A stretch of 64,000 nucleotides of DNA from Enterococcus saccharolyticus subsp. saccharolyticus (GCF_029023825.1 NZ_CP118957.1:62001-126000); one strand, 5' to 3'; counted from the stretch's first letter, positions 1 to 8,267 are shown. Numbers and translations are program-made. Notes: generated by a model not told the origin, from the letters alone.

Positions 1-256
1 GCAACTCTTTAAAACTAGTTAATCCTGAAATTGGAAAATCAAAACGATTTAAGTCTAAGACAATTGAACCTTTCCCTTGTTTCTTTTGGATATAACCGGC
101 GTCGCGTAATAAATTTAAGGCTTTACGCACGGTTTCTCTAGAAACGCTATACATTTTAATCAATTGATTTTCACTTGGTAATAGCGTGTGGGGCGGATAT
201 TCTTTGGCTAATATTTTTTGTTCCAAATCTAGAAAGATTTCTTTGAATTTATTCAT
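1..256 (-). CDS. treR: GntR-family trehalose operon repressor TreR, N-terminal part (runs off window)
   Basis: Only the first 85 codons are inside the window; the gene continues to the left. The start is the ATG at 256, preceded by a strong GGAGGAGGG ribosome site. The visible part is a GntR winged helix: SENQLIKMYSVSRETVRKAL is the helix-turn-helix and GYIQKKQGKGS the wing. It is followed by SGLTSFKE, the linker that opens the effector-binding domain in TreR-type regulators. TreR of Firmicutes represses trehalose genes and is released by trehalose-6-phosphate. The neighbouring pgmB, GH65 and PTS genes, and TGTATATACA-type operators in the divergent promoter region at 3602-3851, fit that role. 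The assignment is good at family level; the effector is inferred. Confidence 0.85.
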   Translation of the reverse strand, partial: MNKFKEIFLDLEQKILAKEYPPHTLLPSENQLIKMYSVSRETVRKALNLLRDAGYIQKKQGKGSIVLDLNRFDFPISGLTSFKEL

Positions 257-309
257 CACTCACCCTCCTCCAATCCATTATAGCGACAGGAAGTTAGGAA
301 AGCAAACGA

Positions 310-960
310 CTATTTTTGTAATAATTCAGCAACAGAAATGTCTGTTAAGTGATGGACGATTAAATCAGCACCGTGTAGTTCTTCTCCGGAATAAACGCCG
401 ACTGCATACATACCAGCAGCTTTAATTCCGTCTAAACCAGCTTGTGCATCTTCAAAGCCAACTGCTTCGGCTGGTGTAATGTTGATTGCTTCGGCCGCAC
501 GAACAAAGATTTCTGGGTCGGGCTTTCCTTTTGTTAAAGTTGCAGGATCAACAATGGCATCAAACGCATCTTGCACGCCTAATTTTTCTAAGATAAATGG
601 GGCATTTTTCGATGCAGAGGCAATGGCACATGGGACATTTTGAGCTTTTGCATCATTTAAAAATTCTTGAACCCCAGGTAATAAGTCATCTGGGGTTAAA
701 TCTTGTAATAACTCGACATAGTGGGTATTTTTCTTTTCTGCTAAGGCTTCTTTTTGTTCTGTCGTAAACGCATCAGATTTATTGCCATAGGCTAAAATAC
801 GTTCCAATGAATCCATCCGACTAATGCCTTTTAGTTGTTCGTTAAATTTTAAGTCAATTTCAATGCCAATTTCATCCGCTAAATCTTTCCATGCTAGATA
901 GTGAAATTTGGCAGTGTCCGTAATTACGCCGTCTAAATCAAATACAAATCCTTTTTTCAT
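310..960 (-). CDS. pgmB: beta-phosphoglucomutase
   Basis: HAD-superfamily phosphomutase of 216 aa that interconverts beta-glucose-1-phosphate and glucose-6-phosphate in the cytoplasm. The N-terminal FDLDGVITD carries nucleophile Asp8 and acid/base Asp10. SASKNA and KGKPDPE (Lys motif) follow, and FEDAQAG is the acidic metal motif. Length matches the family (about 220 aa). It lies 15 bp downstream of the GH65 phosphorylase on the same strand with its own AAGGAG site, so the two are co-transcribed: the phosphorylase makes beta-Glc-1-P and this enzyme feeds it into glycolysis. This is the standard pairing in lactic acid bacteria. Confidence 0.95.
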   Translation of the reverse strand: MKKGFVFDLDGVITDTAKFHYLAWKDLADEIGIEIDLKFNEQLKGISRMDSLERILAYGNKSDAFTTEQKEALAEKKNTHYVELLQDLTPDDLLPGVQEFLNDAKAQNVPCAIASASKNAPFILEKLGVQDAFDAIVDPATLTKGKPDPEIFVRAAEAINITPAEAVGFEDAQAGLDGIKAAGMYAVGVYSGEELHGADLIVHHLTDISVAELLQK

Positions 961-975
961 CTTGTTGTCCGCTCC

Positions 976-3582
976 TTAGTAGTTGATAGTGGTTTGTTCG
1001 TTGGCTGATAAATCAATTGCTTGACCATTTACTTCAATCGTTGTTGCTTGGTCAGCGGTTACTTGCAAGGCTGTTTTTGTTACTTCTACGTGTAAATGAA
1101 TGCCGCGAATGGTTAAGTTAAAGGCAATCGCATTCCACGCTTTTGGTAAGTTTGGTGTGAAACTAATCGTTGCTTTACGAATATCCAAACCAGCAAAGGT
1201 AGTTAATGGAATAAACAATGTTGCTGCCATGACGCCAGCGTGAATACCTTCCGCAGTTGTTCCACCTTGAATATCACGATAATCTGAGTATAACGCTTCT
1301 TGATAGAGTTTCCAAGCTAAATCTTGATCGTCCACCATAGCTGCTAATTGGGCATGAACCACGCGAGAAAGTGTAGAACCATGTGAGGTACGTTCTAGGT
1401 AATAATTCAAATTACGTTCCACGTAGTCTGTTGGTAATTCATAATTTAAGTCTTCTAAAATCAAACGAACTTGCTCTTTTGAAAAATTATAGAAAATCAT
1501 TAAACTGTCCGCTTGTTTAGCAACTTTATACGCATCCGCTGACTCACCTTCTGCATTTAAGATGCGGTCCATTCGGTAAATGTTGCCATATTTTTCTTTG
1601 TAATGAGCCCAATCTAAATCTTTTAAGTCGAAATAGCCTTCAAATTGAGCAATAATGCCGTCTTCGTTGATTTCTAATCCTAAGTGGTGTTTCATTGCAG
1701 CCATTTTTTCTAATTGTTGCGCTGTTACACCAGTTTTTGCTTGAATCGTTTGGACGATTTCGGTTGGTAATTGTTGACTGAGACGCTCAATTTCTTCAAA
1801 TAACCAAACGACCATCATGTTTGTGTAGGCGTTGTTTTTCAAGCCGCCTTTTTCCGCATTTGGATAGCTTTCATGGAATTCATCTGGTCCCATCACACGA
1901 TCAATGAAGTAACGTTGTGTGGTTTCGTCAAAAGTAGCTGCACTTTGCCAGAATTGAGCGATTTCCAACATTAATTCTAACCCGTATTGTTCCATGAATT
2001 CAGTATCTTTGGTATTGTGCCAATATTGCCATACATTGTAAGCAATCGCTAAAGACACGTGACGTTGCAAACGACTATGGTCTTCTTTCCATTCACCGCT
2101 GATTGGATTTAAGTGTAGCTCTTGAGATTGTTCCGTCCCATCTAAACCAGATTGCCATGGGAACATTGCCCCTGCGTAGCCGGCTTTTGCTGCGTCTTTT
2201 TTCGCCATTTCTAAACGACGATAACGGTACAATAATAATTCCTTCGCTGTTTCAGGGAAGTGAATAATGTAAAACGGTAGGATAAACAATTCATCCCAGA
2301 AAATATGGCCACGATAAGCTTCTCCGTGTAACCCACGTGCCGTCACACTCGCATCTAAGTCTTTGTTGCCGTTTGGTGAAGCAGAAGCTAACAAGTGGAA
2401 GGTATGCAAGTTCAACATTTTTTGTGACATTAAATCGCCATCGATTTGGATACCAGCAGTTGCCCACAATGTTTCCCAAGCGGCAGCCGAAGCTTGATAA
2501 CTTTCTTCAAAAGTTGGGAAGTCCATTGAAAAATCAATAGTTGGTACGGCTTCATTTGCACGATATTGATGCACAAATACGGTTTTTTCAAACGTATATG
2601 TTTGGCCTTCTGTTGCTTGGAACAGAACGGTTTGGCGAGCTTTTGTTGCTGTTTGTTCGGTTTTAGCTTCAGCTAAGGTTTCATCGTAATGTAGCTGTGC
2701 TTGTTGTGCGACAGTAATGTGGGATGTCTTGGTTTTTGCAGTCAACGCAACGTTGTTTTTAGCTACTTTTATTTCAGTTACGTCTAAATGTTCACGGGAT
2801 AAACTACGGTAACGAGCAACATTGTAGTTGTACACGTCCCCATCAGCTTCTGAGACAAAGGTCATTTCCCCAGAGAAATTTAGTGGGGTTACACTGTAAG
2901 AAAGGTTAAATTGATGCACATTTGCCATACTAGCAATTTTTTTCGTATGAATGGCTAATTCTTTGCCATCAGTTAATTGAACAGTTGTCCAAGATTCAAA
3001 TAATCCGGTTTTTAAATCTAAGCGACGTTTCATCGAAAGAATGGTATTATTCGCAATGTCTACACGTTCGCCATTTACAATTACAAACATTTTTTGTAAG
3101 TTAGGTGCATTTACAAAGTCTTCATTGTAAATTGTTCGATCAGCGACTTGTGAAGCTGCCGTGTTGTATAAGCTCGCTAGATAAAGTGCAGGATAATTTT
3201 CTTCAGCAATTTCCATTTCTGGTGTCGTTCCTCGTAAGCCTAAAAAACCATTGCCGACTGTTAATAAGGATTCTACTGAATATTCATCTTTTCCTGGTGT
3301 GTATCCATGATAAACAACTTCCCATGGAATTGTAGCGATAGTTTCAATTTCTCCGACTACAAATGGACGATTCGTTGTTTCAGTTAAATATTGTGCGAGT
3401 TCAACTAGTTGTCCATTCACCTCCACAAATTCTTCTGCGTTTACCGTACCTTGTGCAACTTCATGGGTGGCAATCAGTTCTTGGAGTTGTGTGAGTCTCT
3501 CCGCAGCATCTCCGTCTAAAGTAATGGTAGTGTCATTTGCTAAAGTGACTGTCCAGTTTGTCGCTTGTACATCTATTTTCAT
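976..3582 (-). CDS. GH65 glycoside phosphorylase, probably trehalose-6-phosphate phosphorylase
   Basis: A protein of 868 aa in glycoside hydrolase family 65, which phosphorolyses alpha-glucosides to beta-glucose-1-phosphate. The (alpha/alpha)6 catalytic domain shows GHIFWDELF, and GPDEFHE carries the likely catalytic acid Glu near residue 568. A PHHTTL-like phosphate loop was not pinpointed. I chose the ATG at 3582 because AGAAAGGAG lies 7 bases upstream; a longer frame to 3612 begins inside the operator. Context (TreR, trehalose-type EII, pgmB) argues for trehalose-6-phosphate as substrate, as in the Lactococcus TrePP route. Maltose or kojibiose phosphorylase activity cannot be excluded. About 85 residues precede the usual GH65 N-terminal region, so the protein is longer than typical family members. 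Confidence 0.85.
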   Translation of the reverse strand: MKIDVQATNWTVTLANDTTITLDGDAAERLTQLQELIATHEVAQGTVNAEEFVEVNGQLVELAQYLTETTNRPFVVGEIETIATIPWEVVYHGYTPGKDEYSVESLLTVGNGFLGLRGTTPEMEIAEENYPALYLASLYNTAASQVADRTIYNEDFVNAPNLQKMFVIVNGERVDIANNTILSMKRRLDLKTGLFESWTTVQLTDGKELAIHTKKIASMANVHQFNLSYSVTPLNFSGEMTFVSEADGDVYNYNVARYRSLSREHLDVTEIKVAKNNVALTAKTKTSHITVAQQAQLHYDETLAEAKTEQTATKARQTVLFQATEGQTYTFEKTVFVHQYRANEAVPTIDFSMDFPTFEESYQASAAAWETLWATAGIQIDGDLMSQKMLNLHTFHLLASASPNGNKDLDASVTARGLHGEAYRGHIFWDELFILPFYIIHFPETAKELLLYRYRRLEMAKKDAAKAGYAGAMFPWQSGLDGTEQSQELHLNPISGEWKEDHSRLQRHVSLAIAYNVWQYWHNTKDTEFMEQYGLELMLEIAQFWQSAATFDETTQRYFIDRVMGPDEFHESYPNAEKGGLKNNAYTNMMVVWLFEEIERLSQQLPTEIVQTIQAKTGVTAQQLEKMAAMKHHLGLEINEDGIIAQFEGYFDLKDLDWAHYKEKYGNIYRMDRILNAEGESADAYKVAKQADSLMIFYNFSKEQVRLILEDLNYELPTDYVERNLNYYLERTSHGSTLSRVVHAQLAAMVDDQDLAWKLYQEALYSDYRDIQGGTTAEGIHAGVMAATLFIPLTTFAGLDIRKATISFTPNLPKAWNAIAFNLTIRGIHLHVEVTKTALQVTADQATTIEVNGQAIDLSANEQTTINY

Positions 3583-3601
3583 TTTATTTCTCCTTTCTAC
3601 T

Positions 3602-3611
3602 TGTCTATACA
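3602..3611 (-). promoter_or_regulatory. TreR-like operator of the phosphorylase promoter
   Basis: TGTCTATACA differs by one base from the perfect palindrome TGTATATACA found in front of the PTS gene. It sits just downstream of the -10 box at 3621-3626, where a repressor would block transcription. Assignment to TreR is inferred from position and the adjacent treR gene. Confidence 0.6.
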
Positions 3612-3620
3612 TGCAACCAA

Positions 3621-3649
3621 AGTATAACGGAAAATGAAAGCTTTTACAA
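3621..3649 (-). promoter_or_regulatory. promoter of phosphorylase-pgmB with overlapping cre-like site
   Basis: On the minus strand, TTGTAA (-35, 3644-3649) and TATACT (-10, 3621-3626) are separated by exactly 17 bases. A near-palindromic cre-like sequence, TGAAAGCTTTTACA, covers 3635-3648 and overlaps the -35 box, so carbon catabolite repression by CcpA is likely. One central base differs from the cre consensus (CT in place of CG). Confidence 0.7.
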
Positions 3650-3786
3650 CGAATATTCTCGTTTTTTATTTGTAAAAATTAAAAAAGGGTTTTAAAAATT
3701 GCTGTTTGTAAATAAAAACAGTATTTATAAATAGTCATATATCAATGTTTTTATAGATTGATAAAATTTTTTTTACAAAAAAAATA

Positions 3787-3824
3787 ATAAAACGCTTGCA
3801 TTATTAGAAAGCGCAAGTTATGAT
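3787..3824 (+). promoter_or_regulatory. promoter of PTS EIIBCA with cre-like site
   Basis: TTGCAT (3796-3801) and TATGAT (3819-3824) are spaced by 17 bases. ATAAAACGCTTGCA at 3787-3800 matches the cre core AANCGNWNNCW with two mismatches at its left end, and overlaps the -35 box. The predicted start point, about 3831, falls on the tandem operators at 3830-3851. Confidence 0.7.
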
Positions 3825-3829
3825 TACCT

Positions 3830-3851
3830 TGTAAGTACACATGTATATACA
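3830..3851 (+). promoter_or_regulatory. tandem TreR-like operators
   Basis: TGTAAGTACA (3830-3839) and the perfect palindrome TGTATATACA (3842-3851) start 12 bases apart, roughly one helical turn, directly at the predicted transcription start. Known TreR operators are TTGTATATACAA-like, so this is the expected repressor target for the PTS gene. Confidence 0.7.
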
Positions 3852-3875
3852 AATTAATGTTAGGAGGATGAAACA

Positions 3876-5903
3876 ATGGGAAAATATCAAGCTGATGCTG
3901 AGAAACTGCTTGAGTTTGTTGGAGGGAAAGAAAACATTGCCGCAGTCACGCATTGTGCGACACGTATGCGTTTTGTTTTAAATGATCCATCAAAAGCAGA
4001 TGAAAAAGCAATCGAAGAGATACCGAGTGTAAAGGGGATGTTTACGAATGCGGGGCAATTTCAAGTAATTATTGGAAATGATGTCTCTACTTTTTACAAC
4101 GATTTTACAGCGGTTTCAGGAATTGAAGGCGTTTCAAAAGAACAAGGAAAGGCCTTGGCAAAACAAAATCAAAATATTATTCAACGAGTGATTGGTGTTT
4201 TAGCCGAAATTTTCACGCCATTATTACCAGCTATTATTGTCGGAGGTTTGATTTTAGGTTTTCGTAACTTATTAGAAGGTGTACAAATTGAATCGTTAGG
4301 TCAAAAAATTATTGATGGCATCGCTCAAGCCAATGCAGACGGCTCACCAATTTATCAAACAATTGTTGATGTATCACCATTCTGGGCAGGCGTTAACCAT
4401 TTCTTATGGTTGCCAGGGGAAGCGATTTTCCACTTCTTACCAGTAGGAATCACTTGGAGTATTACTCGTAAAATGGGTACGACACAAATTTTAGGGATTG
4501 TTTTAGGGATTACGTTAGTCTCACCACAATTACTTAATGCGTATGCTGTAAATGGCACGGCGGCAGCGGATATTCCGTATTGGGATTTTGGCTTTGCACA
4601 TGTCAACATGATTGGTTACCAAGCGCAAGTTATTCCAGCGATGTTAGCTGGATTTACGTTAGTTTATTTAGAAAAATTCTTTAGACCGAGAATTCCGGAA
4701 GCGGTTTCGATGATTTTCGTCCCACTGTTTTCATTATTGCCAGCAATTTTCTTTGCACATACGATTTTAGGGCCAATTGGTTGGAAGATTGGTACCGGCA
4801 TTTCTTATGTGGTAAATGCTGGACTAGAATCACCAATTTCATGGTTATTTAGTGCAATTTTTGGTGCAGTATATGCGCCATTAGTTATCACTGGTTTGCA
4901 CCATACAACGTTAGCAATTGATGCGCAATTGATTGCCGATTTTGGTACAACAAACTTATGGCCAATGATTGCTTTATCAAATATTGCTCAAGGTGCAGCG
5001 GTATTTGCAGTATTATTCTTACACCGTACAGATAAAAAAGAAAAAGAAATTTCATTACCATCAGGAATTTCTTCTTGGTTAGGTGTTACAGAACCAGCGA
5101 TGTTTGGGATTAACTTGAAATATGTGTATCCATTTGTCGCAGCAATGATTGGTTCAGGGATTGCCGGAATGTTCAGTAATGTCATGGGTGTTCGTGCCAA
5201 TGCAATTGGTGTTGGTGGTTTACCAGGTATCTTAGCAATTAACGGTAACATTGGCGGTGGTTGGACAGCCTTTGCAATTGCGATGTTAATTGCGATTGTC
5301 GTGCCATTTATTTTAACTATTGTCTTCCGTCAACGTGGTTGGTTCAATAAAATTGATCGTGTGGGTGAACAAGCTGTCGCAGCAGGTGTGGCTGTGGATG
5401 TTCCTGTTGAAACAGCAGCGGAAACAACTACTTCAAATACTGTGGTGACAGAAGAATTATTTGCTACTGTCAATGGTACTGTTATCGGAATTGGTGAAGT
5501 CAATGATCCAGTATTTGCTCAAAAAATGATGGGCGATGGCTTTGCGGTACAACCAACAGACAAACATGTTTTTTCTCCTGTAACAGGAAAAGTGACGAGT
5601 GTCTTTGATACGCAACATGCGATTGGTATTTTAACACCAGCTGGAGCAGAAGTTCTGGTTCATATGGGCTTAGATACTGTGGAGTTAAAAGGTGCGCCAT
5701 TTACTGTAAAAGTAAAAGCCGGCGACCAAGTGACACCGGAAACAGAATTAGCTGAAATGGATTTAGAAGCAGTGATTGCTGCTGGTAAAGCAACAGATAT
5801 TGTGACAGTAATTACCAATGCTGATCGAGTAGCTGGTTTGACAGTCACATTAGGTGAAATAACTGCGAAGACCCCGATTGGGAAAGCAGAAATGTTAGGA
5901 TAA
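3876..5903 (+). CDS. treP: PTS trehalose-type EIIBCA transporter
   Basis: A membrane permease of 675 aa that imports and phosphorylates a glucoside disaccharide, probably trehalose to trehalose-6-phosphate. The domain order is B-C-A. EIIB at about 1-85 carries the phospho-accepting Cys27 in THCATRMRF. The hydrophobic EIIC spans about 105-485. A linker precedes EIIA at about 520-660, with active His596 in VLVHMGLDTV. A strong AGGAGG lies 8 bases before the ATG at 3876. It is divergent from the phosphorylase-pgmB pair and shares the regulatory region 3602-3851. The fused EIIA makes it independent of a separate IIA-Glc protein. Sugar specificity is inferred from context; glucosides such as maltose are alternatives. 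Confidence 0.88.
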   Translation: MGKYQADAEKLLEFVGGKENIAAVTHCATRMRFVLNDPSKADEKAIEEIPSVKGMFTNAGQFQVIIGNDVSTFYNDFTAVSGIEGVSKEQGKALAKQNQNIIQRVIGVLAEIFTPLLPAIIVGGLILGFRNLLEGVQIESLGQKIIDGIAQANADGSPIYQTIVDVSPFWAGVNHFLWLPGEAIFHFLPVGITWSITRKMGTTQILGIVLGITLVSPQLLNAYAVNGTAAADIPYWDFGFAHVNMIGYQAQVIPAMLAGFTLVYLEKFFRPRIPEAVSMIFVPLFSLLPAIFFAHTILGPIGWKIGTGISYVVNAGLESPISWLFSAIFGAVYAPLVITGLHHTTLAIDAQLIADFGTTNLWPMIALSNIAQGAAVFAVLFLHRTDKKEKEISLPSGISSWLGVTEPAMFGINLKYVYPFVAAMIGSGIAGMFSNVMGVRANAIGVGGLPGILAINGNIGGGWTAFAIAMLIAIVVPFILTIVFRQRGWFNKIDRVGEQAVAAGVAVDVPVETAAETTTSNTVVTEELFATVNGTVIGIGEVNDPVFAQKMMGDGFAVQPTDKHVFSPVTGKVTSVFDTQHAIGILTPAGAEVLVHMGLDTVELKGAPFTVKVKAGDQVTPETELAEMDLEAVIAAGKATDIVTVITNADRVAGLTVTLGEITAKTPIGKAEMLG

Positions 5904-5918
5904 GACAGTACAATTATA

Positions 5919-5964
5919 AAAAGTGCTAGGAAATTTTTGATAGAAGATTTCCTAGCACTTTTGT
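5919..5964 (+). terminator. rho-independent terminator after EIIBCA
   Basis: A perfect 16-bp stem (5919-5934 with 5947-5962) has a 12-base loop and runs into T residues. Confidence 0.9.
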
Positions 5965-5984
5965 TATAGTGAAGGAGAAGATAG

Positions 5985-6269
5985 ATGTATTTTGAGAGAC
6001 TATTACTGACCAATAAATACGAAATTTATCGATTTTCAAGAGAAATAGAAGTCATTACGTATTTAGTTTTTGAAGATACTTTTTCTAAGGCTGGACAAGC
6101 GTTTGGTGATGCCATTTATGATCAAGATTTTGAAGCAAATAACAATCAAATTGTTGTTCGCTGTGCAACGTTGGCAGATTTTACAGAGAAGGATCGAGAA
6201 GAAATTCTTTCATTTTGTGAAAGCATGCTTAGTTTTAAACCATCCATTGATTATTGCGTCGATTTTTTT
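5985..6269 (+). pseudogene. 5' fragment of an unidentified gene split by an IS200/IS605 element
   Basis: A good start (AAGGAG, then ATG at 5985) opens about 92 convincing codons beginning MYFERLLLTNKYEIYRF. The frame then enters the left end of the transposon, where the AT-rich tail (to 6383) is no longer protein-like. A matching 3' fragment lies beyond the element at about 8132-8267. I do not recognise the family; the visible part is a soluble, acidic, mixed alpha/beta-looking sequence with no signal peptide. The intact gene would encode roughly 135-145 aa. It follows the PTS terminator with only a short gap, so it may be a sugar-locus accessory gene. Confidence 0.55.
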
Positions 6270-6279
6270 CTAATTATTT

Positions 6280-6319
6280 GGGCGAAAAACTCGGCTCTTC
6301 AGTGCCGAGATGAAAGCCC
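6280..6319 (+). repeat. left-end subterminal hairpin of the IS
   Basis: CTCGGC (6290-6295) pairs with GCCGAG (6304-6309) around a short apical stem CT/AG. An outer GGGC/GCCC pair (6280-6283 with 6316-6319) extends it. TnpA of this family recognises such hairpins as single-stranded DNA. Confidence 0.7.
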
Positions 6320-6402
6320 TCTTTATTTATTTTTTTTTTACAAAGCATTAAGGTATTCCTGTCTTACACATGGTGTGGTATGATATAGACAGAGGTGTTG
6401 AT

Positions 6403-6849
6403 ATGAAAGATAATAATCGCTTTACATATGGTAGGACGTCTGTCTACAATTTAAACTACCATTTAATCTGGAGAACAAAATATCGTAAAAAAGTATTGCA
6501 AGGTCAAATTGAATCTGACCTTAAAAAAATACTCTATGAAGTAGCCGATGAATATGGATTTACTATCTCCCACATGGAAATAGGATTAGATGACCATATT
6601 CACCTTCTAGTGTCTGCTCCGCCAAAATTGTCTGTAACAAATATTGTTCGATGGTTAAAAGGTGTTAGTGCTAGAAAATTGTTTCAACTATATCCTGAAC
6701 TTAAAACATCTTATTGGTTATCTGAAGGAAACAGACATCTTTGGGCACCAAGCTACTTTGTTGAAAGCATAGGGACTACAAACGAACAAGCTGTTGCTAA
6801 ATACATTGATGACCAACGTAAAAAGGAGACGAATCATAATGAAACTTAA
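6403..6849 (+). CDS. tnpA: IS200-type TnpA, Y1 HUH transposase
   Basis: A transposase of 148 aa that cuts and rejoins single-stranded DNA at the IS ends. The HUH pair is His65 and His67 in DDHIHLLV, and the nucleophile is probably Tyr134 in AVAKYIDDQ. Length is typical (about 150 aa). The ATG at 6403 is preceded by AGAGG; an upstream in-frame ATG at 6370 has no ribosome site. The gene overlaps tnpB by 11 bases. All catalytic residues are present. Confidence 0.93.
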   Translation: MKDNNRFTYGRTSVYNLNYHLIWRTKYRKKVLQGQIESDLKKILYEVADEYGFTISHMEIGLDDHIHLLVSAPPKLSVTNIVRWLKGVSARKLFQLYPELKTSYWLSEGNRHLWAPSYFVESIGTTNEQAVAKYIDDQRKKETNHNET

Positions 6850-7981
6850 AGGCGTTAAAATAAAATTAAAACCCAATGAAAGCCAAAAGAATCAGATTGA
6901 CACAAATATCAACCTTCGGCGTTTTGTCAAAAATCAATTATTAAACATGCAACAAACTCGTTACCGTAACGGTGGGAATTATACATCTAAATTTGGTATG
7001 ATTTATTGCTTAAAGGCATTGAAAATAGAGTTTCCATTTTTGCGACAAGCGGAAAGTACTTGTTTAGAATATGCCTGCGCCGATTTAGACCAGTCATACC
7101 AACGCTTTTTTAAAAACCAAAATGATAGTCCTAAATTTGAAAGTAGAAAAAGACCACATAATAGTTACAAATCAAAATGTATCAATAACAATATTCAAGT
7201 TGTTGATAATCATGCAATTAAACTCCCAAAGCTAGGAACAGTTAAGGCTTACGGCTTAAATCGAATTAACGGAAGAATTAAAAGCGTTGTTGTCCATAAA
7301 GATTCAGCAGGAATCTATACAGCTACAATCCAAGTAGAGCATGAACCAGTTGAGTTACCTAAAACTAATAAACAAGTTGGATTAGACTTAGGTTTAGCTG
7401 ATTTAGTTATCCAATCTGATGGTTTCAAACTTAAAAACAAAAAGTTTGAACGTTCGTTAGCCAAAAAACGTCATGCCTGGGAACGAAAACTAGCTAGACG
7501 TCGATTGCAAGCTAAGAAAAAAATAGAAGCTGCTAAAAAATCTGGCGTTGAATTAGAATGGTCTTCTTTTAAAAACGTTGAAAAAGCCCGTAAAATGGTT
7601 GCGAAAATCAATCGCAAAATTGCAAATCAACGAGAAGATTATCTTCAAAAATATACCACACAATTAGTTAAAGAATTTGATTTAATTGTTATGGAAGATT
7701 TGAAAACCAAAAATCTTATGAAAAACAAACGATTATCACGTTCAATAGCTGACTCTTCGTGGGCAAAAATTAAAACCATGCTTCAATACAAGTGTGATTG
7801 GTATGGAAAAGAATTAATTCTTGTCGCACCTCAATACACAAGCCAAAACTGTTCATCTTGTGGAAAAAACACTGGTAAGAAACCACTCCATATTCGTGAG
7901 TTTACTTGTCCACACTGTGGTGTCCACCATGACCGAGATGTAAATGCTGGAATTAACATTTTAAACAAAGCGTTCGCCTAA
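6839..7981 (+). CDS. tnpB: TnpB, RNA-guided RuvC-like nuclease of the IS605 family
   Basis: A protein of 380 aa, ancestor-type to Cas12. The N-terminal HTH/OrfB region is followed by a split RuvC domain with Asp183 (GLDLGLADL), Glu286 (VMEDLK) and Asp367 (DRDVNAG). All three catalytic acids are present. A four-cysteine zinc ribbon (CSSCGK and CPHCG) lies just before the last Asp. The start at 6839 follows AAAAGGAG; an upstream frame start at 6794 lies inside tnpA. TnpB proteins use an RNA from the element's right end to cut DNA at the donor site and help the element persist. Nothing suggests inactivation. Confidence 0.93.
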   Translation: MKLKGVKIKLKPNESQKNQIDTNINLRRFVKNQLLNMQQTRYRNGGNYTSKFGMIYCLKALKIEFPFLRQAESTCLEYACADLDQSYQRFFKNQNDSPKFESRKRPHNSYKSKCINNNIQVVDNHAIKLPKLGTVKAYGLNRINGRIKSVVVHKDSAGIYTATIQVEHEPVELPKTNKQVGLDLGLADLVIQSDGFKLKNKKFERSLAKKRHAWERKLARRRLQAKKKIEAAKKSGVELEWSSFKNVEKARKMVAKINRKIANQREDYLQKYTTQLVKEFDLIVMEDLKTKNLMKNKRLSRSIADSSWAKIKTMLQYKCDWYGKELILVAPQYTSQNCSSCGKNTGKKPLHIREFTCPHCGVHHDRDVNAGINILNKAFA

Positions 7982-8131
7982 CGTTGAAAGGCTTAGGTAT
8001 GGGACAGTCTATCTAAAAAGATGGTTTGCCTTGGTTAATAAGAGAAACCGCTGTTAAGTAAAAGAAATCTGTTTACAAAACAAGTATGCTCTGTTCCCAG
8101 AAGCTCTGGTCATTTATGACCGAGCAGTCCC
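7900..8131 (+). ncRNA. putative omega/reRNA guiding TnpB
   Basis: In IS605-family elements the guide RNA is processed from the 3' end of the tnpB transcript through the right end, and its guide is the DNA just outside the element. Here the tnpB 3' end and the roughly 150-base noncoding right end hold several pairable blocks (GAAAGGC near 7984 with GCCTT near 8028) and the terminal hairpin 8103-8125. The guide would start near 8132. The 5' boundary is a guess. Confidence 0.4.
8103..8125 (+). repeat. right-end subterminal hairpin of the IS with a bulged T
   Basis: GCTC plus GGTCAT pair with ATGACC plus GAGC around a TT loop, leaving a single bulged T at 8107. A bulged T in the terminal hairpin is a TnpA recognition feature of the family, so the right end is probably just beyond. 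Confidence 0.6.
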
Positions 8132-8267
8132 CATTGAGCATGAAATAACCTTTAATTACCCATACGATACAGGTTTTATCGAAATGATTGCCCAGTTCAA
8201 TAAACTTTTTGGAATGACGATGGCAGTCGAAAACTATGGGTCTTTTAACAATCTTATCCAAAAATGA
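8132..8267 (+). pseudogene. 3' fragment of the gene split by the IS
   Basis: After the right-end hairpin a protein-like frame (EITFNYPYDTGFIEM and onward, with FGMTMAVENYGSF) runs to a TGA at 8265-8267, with no start of its own. It is on the same strand as the fragment at 5985 and most simply is its C-terminal half. The two frames are compatible if the element length is a multiple of three, which depends on the unresolved ends. Family unknown. Confidence 0.5.

Larger units (their letters stand above)
6270..8131 (+). mobile_element. IS200/IS605-family insertion sequence with tnpA and tnpB
   Basis: The element contains overlapping tnpA and tnpB in the same direction. It is bounded by imperfect subterminal hairpins, not by inverted repeats, as expected for the family: left hairpin 6290-6309, right hairpin 8103-8125. 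The family moves as single-stranded DNA and makes no target duplication. Exact ends could not be fixed without an empty site: the left end is within about 6262-6282 and the right end within about 8126-8135. It interrupts the gene that begins at 5985. Both proteins look intact, so the element may still be active. Confidence 0.8.

Noticed and set aside
5660-6013. A 117-codon minus-strand frame over the end of the PTS gene
   Set aside because: Antisense to EIIA and across a perfect terminator; composition is not protein-like.
6370-6402. Eleven extra N-terminal codons for TnpA
   Set aside because: No ribosome site before 6370, and the family start matches ATG 6403.
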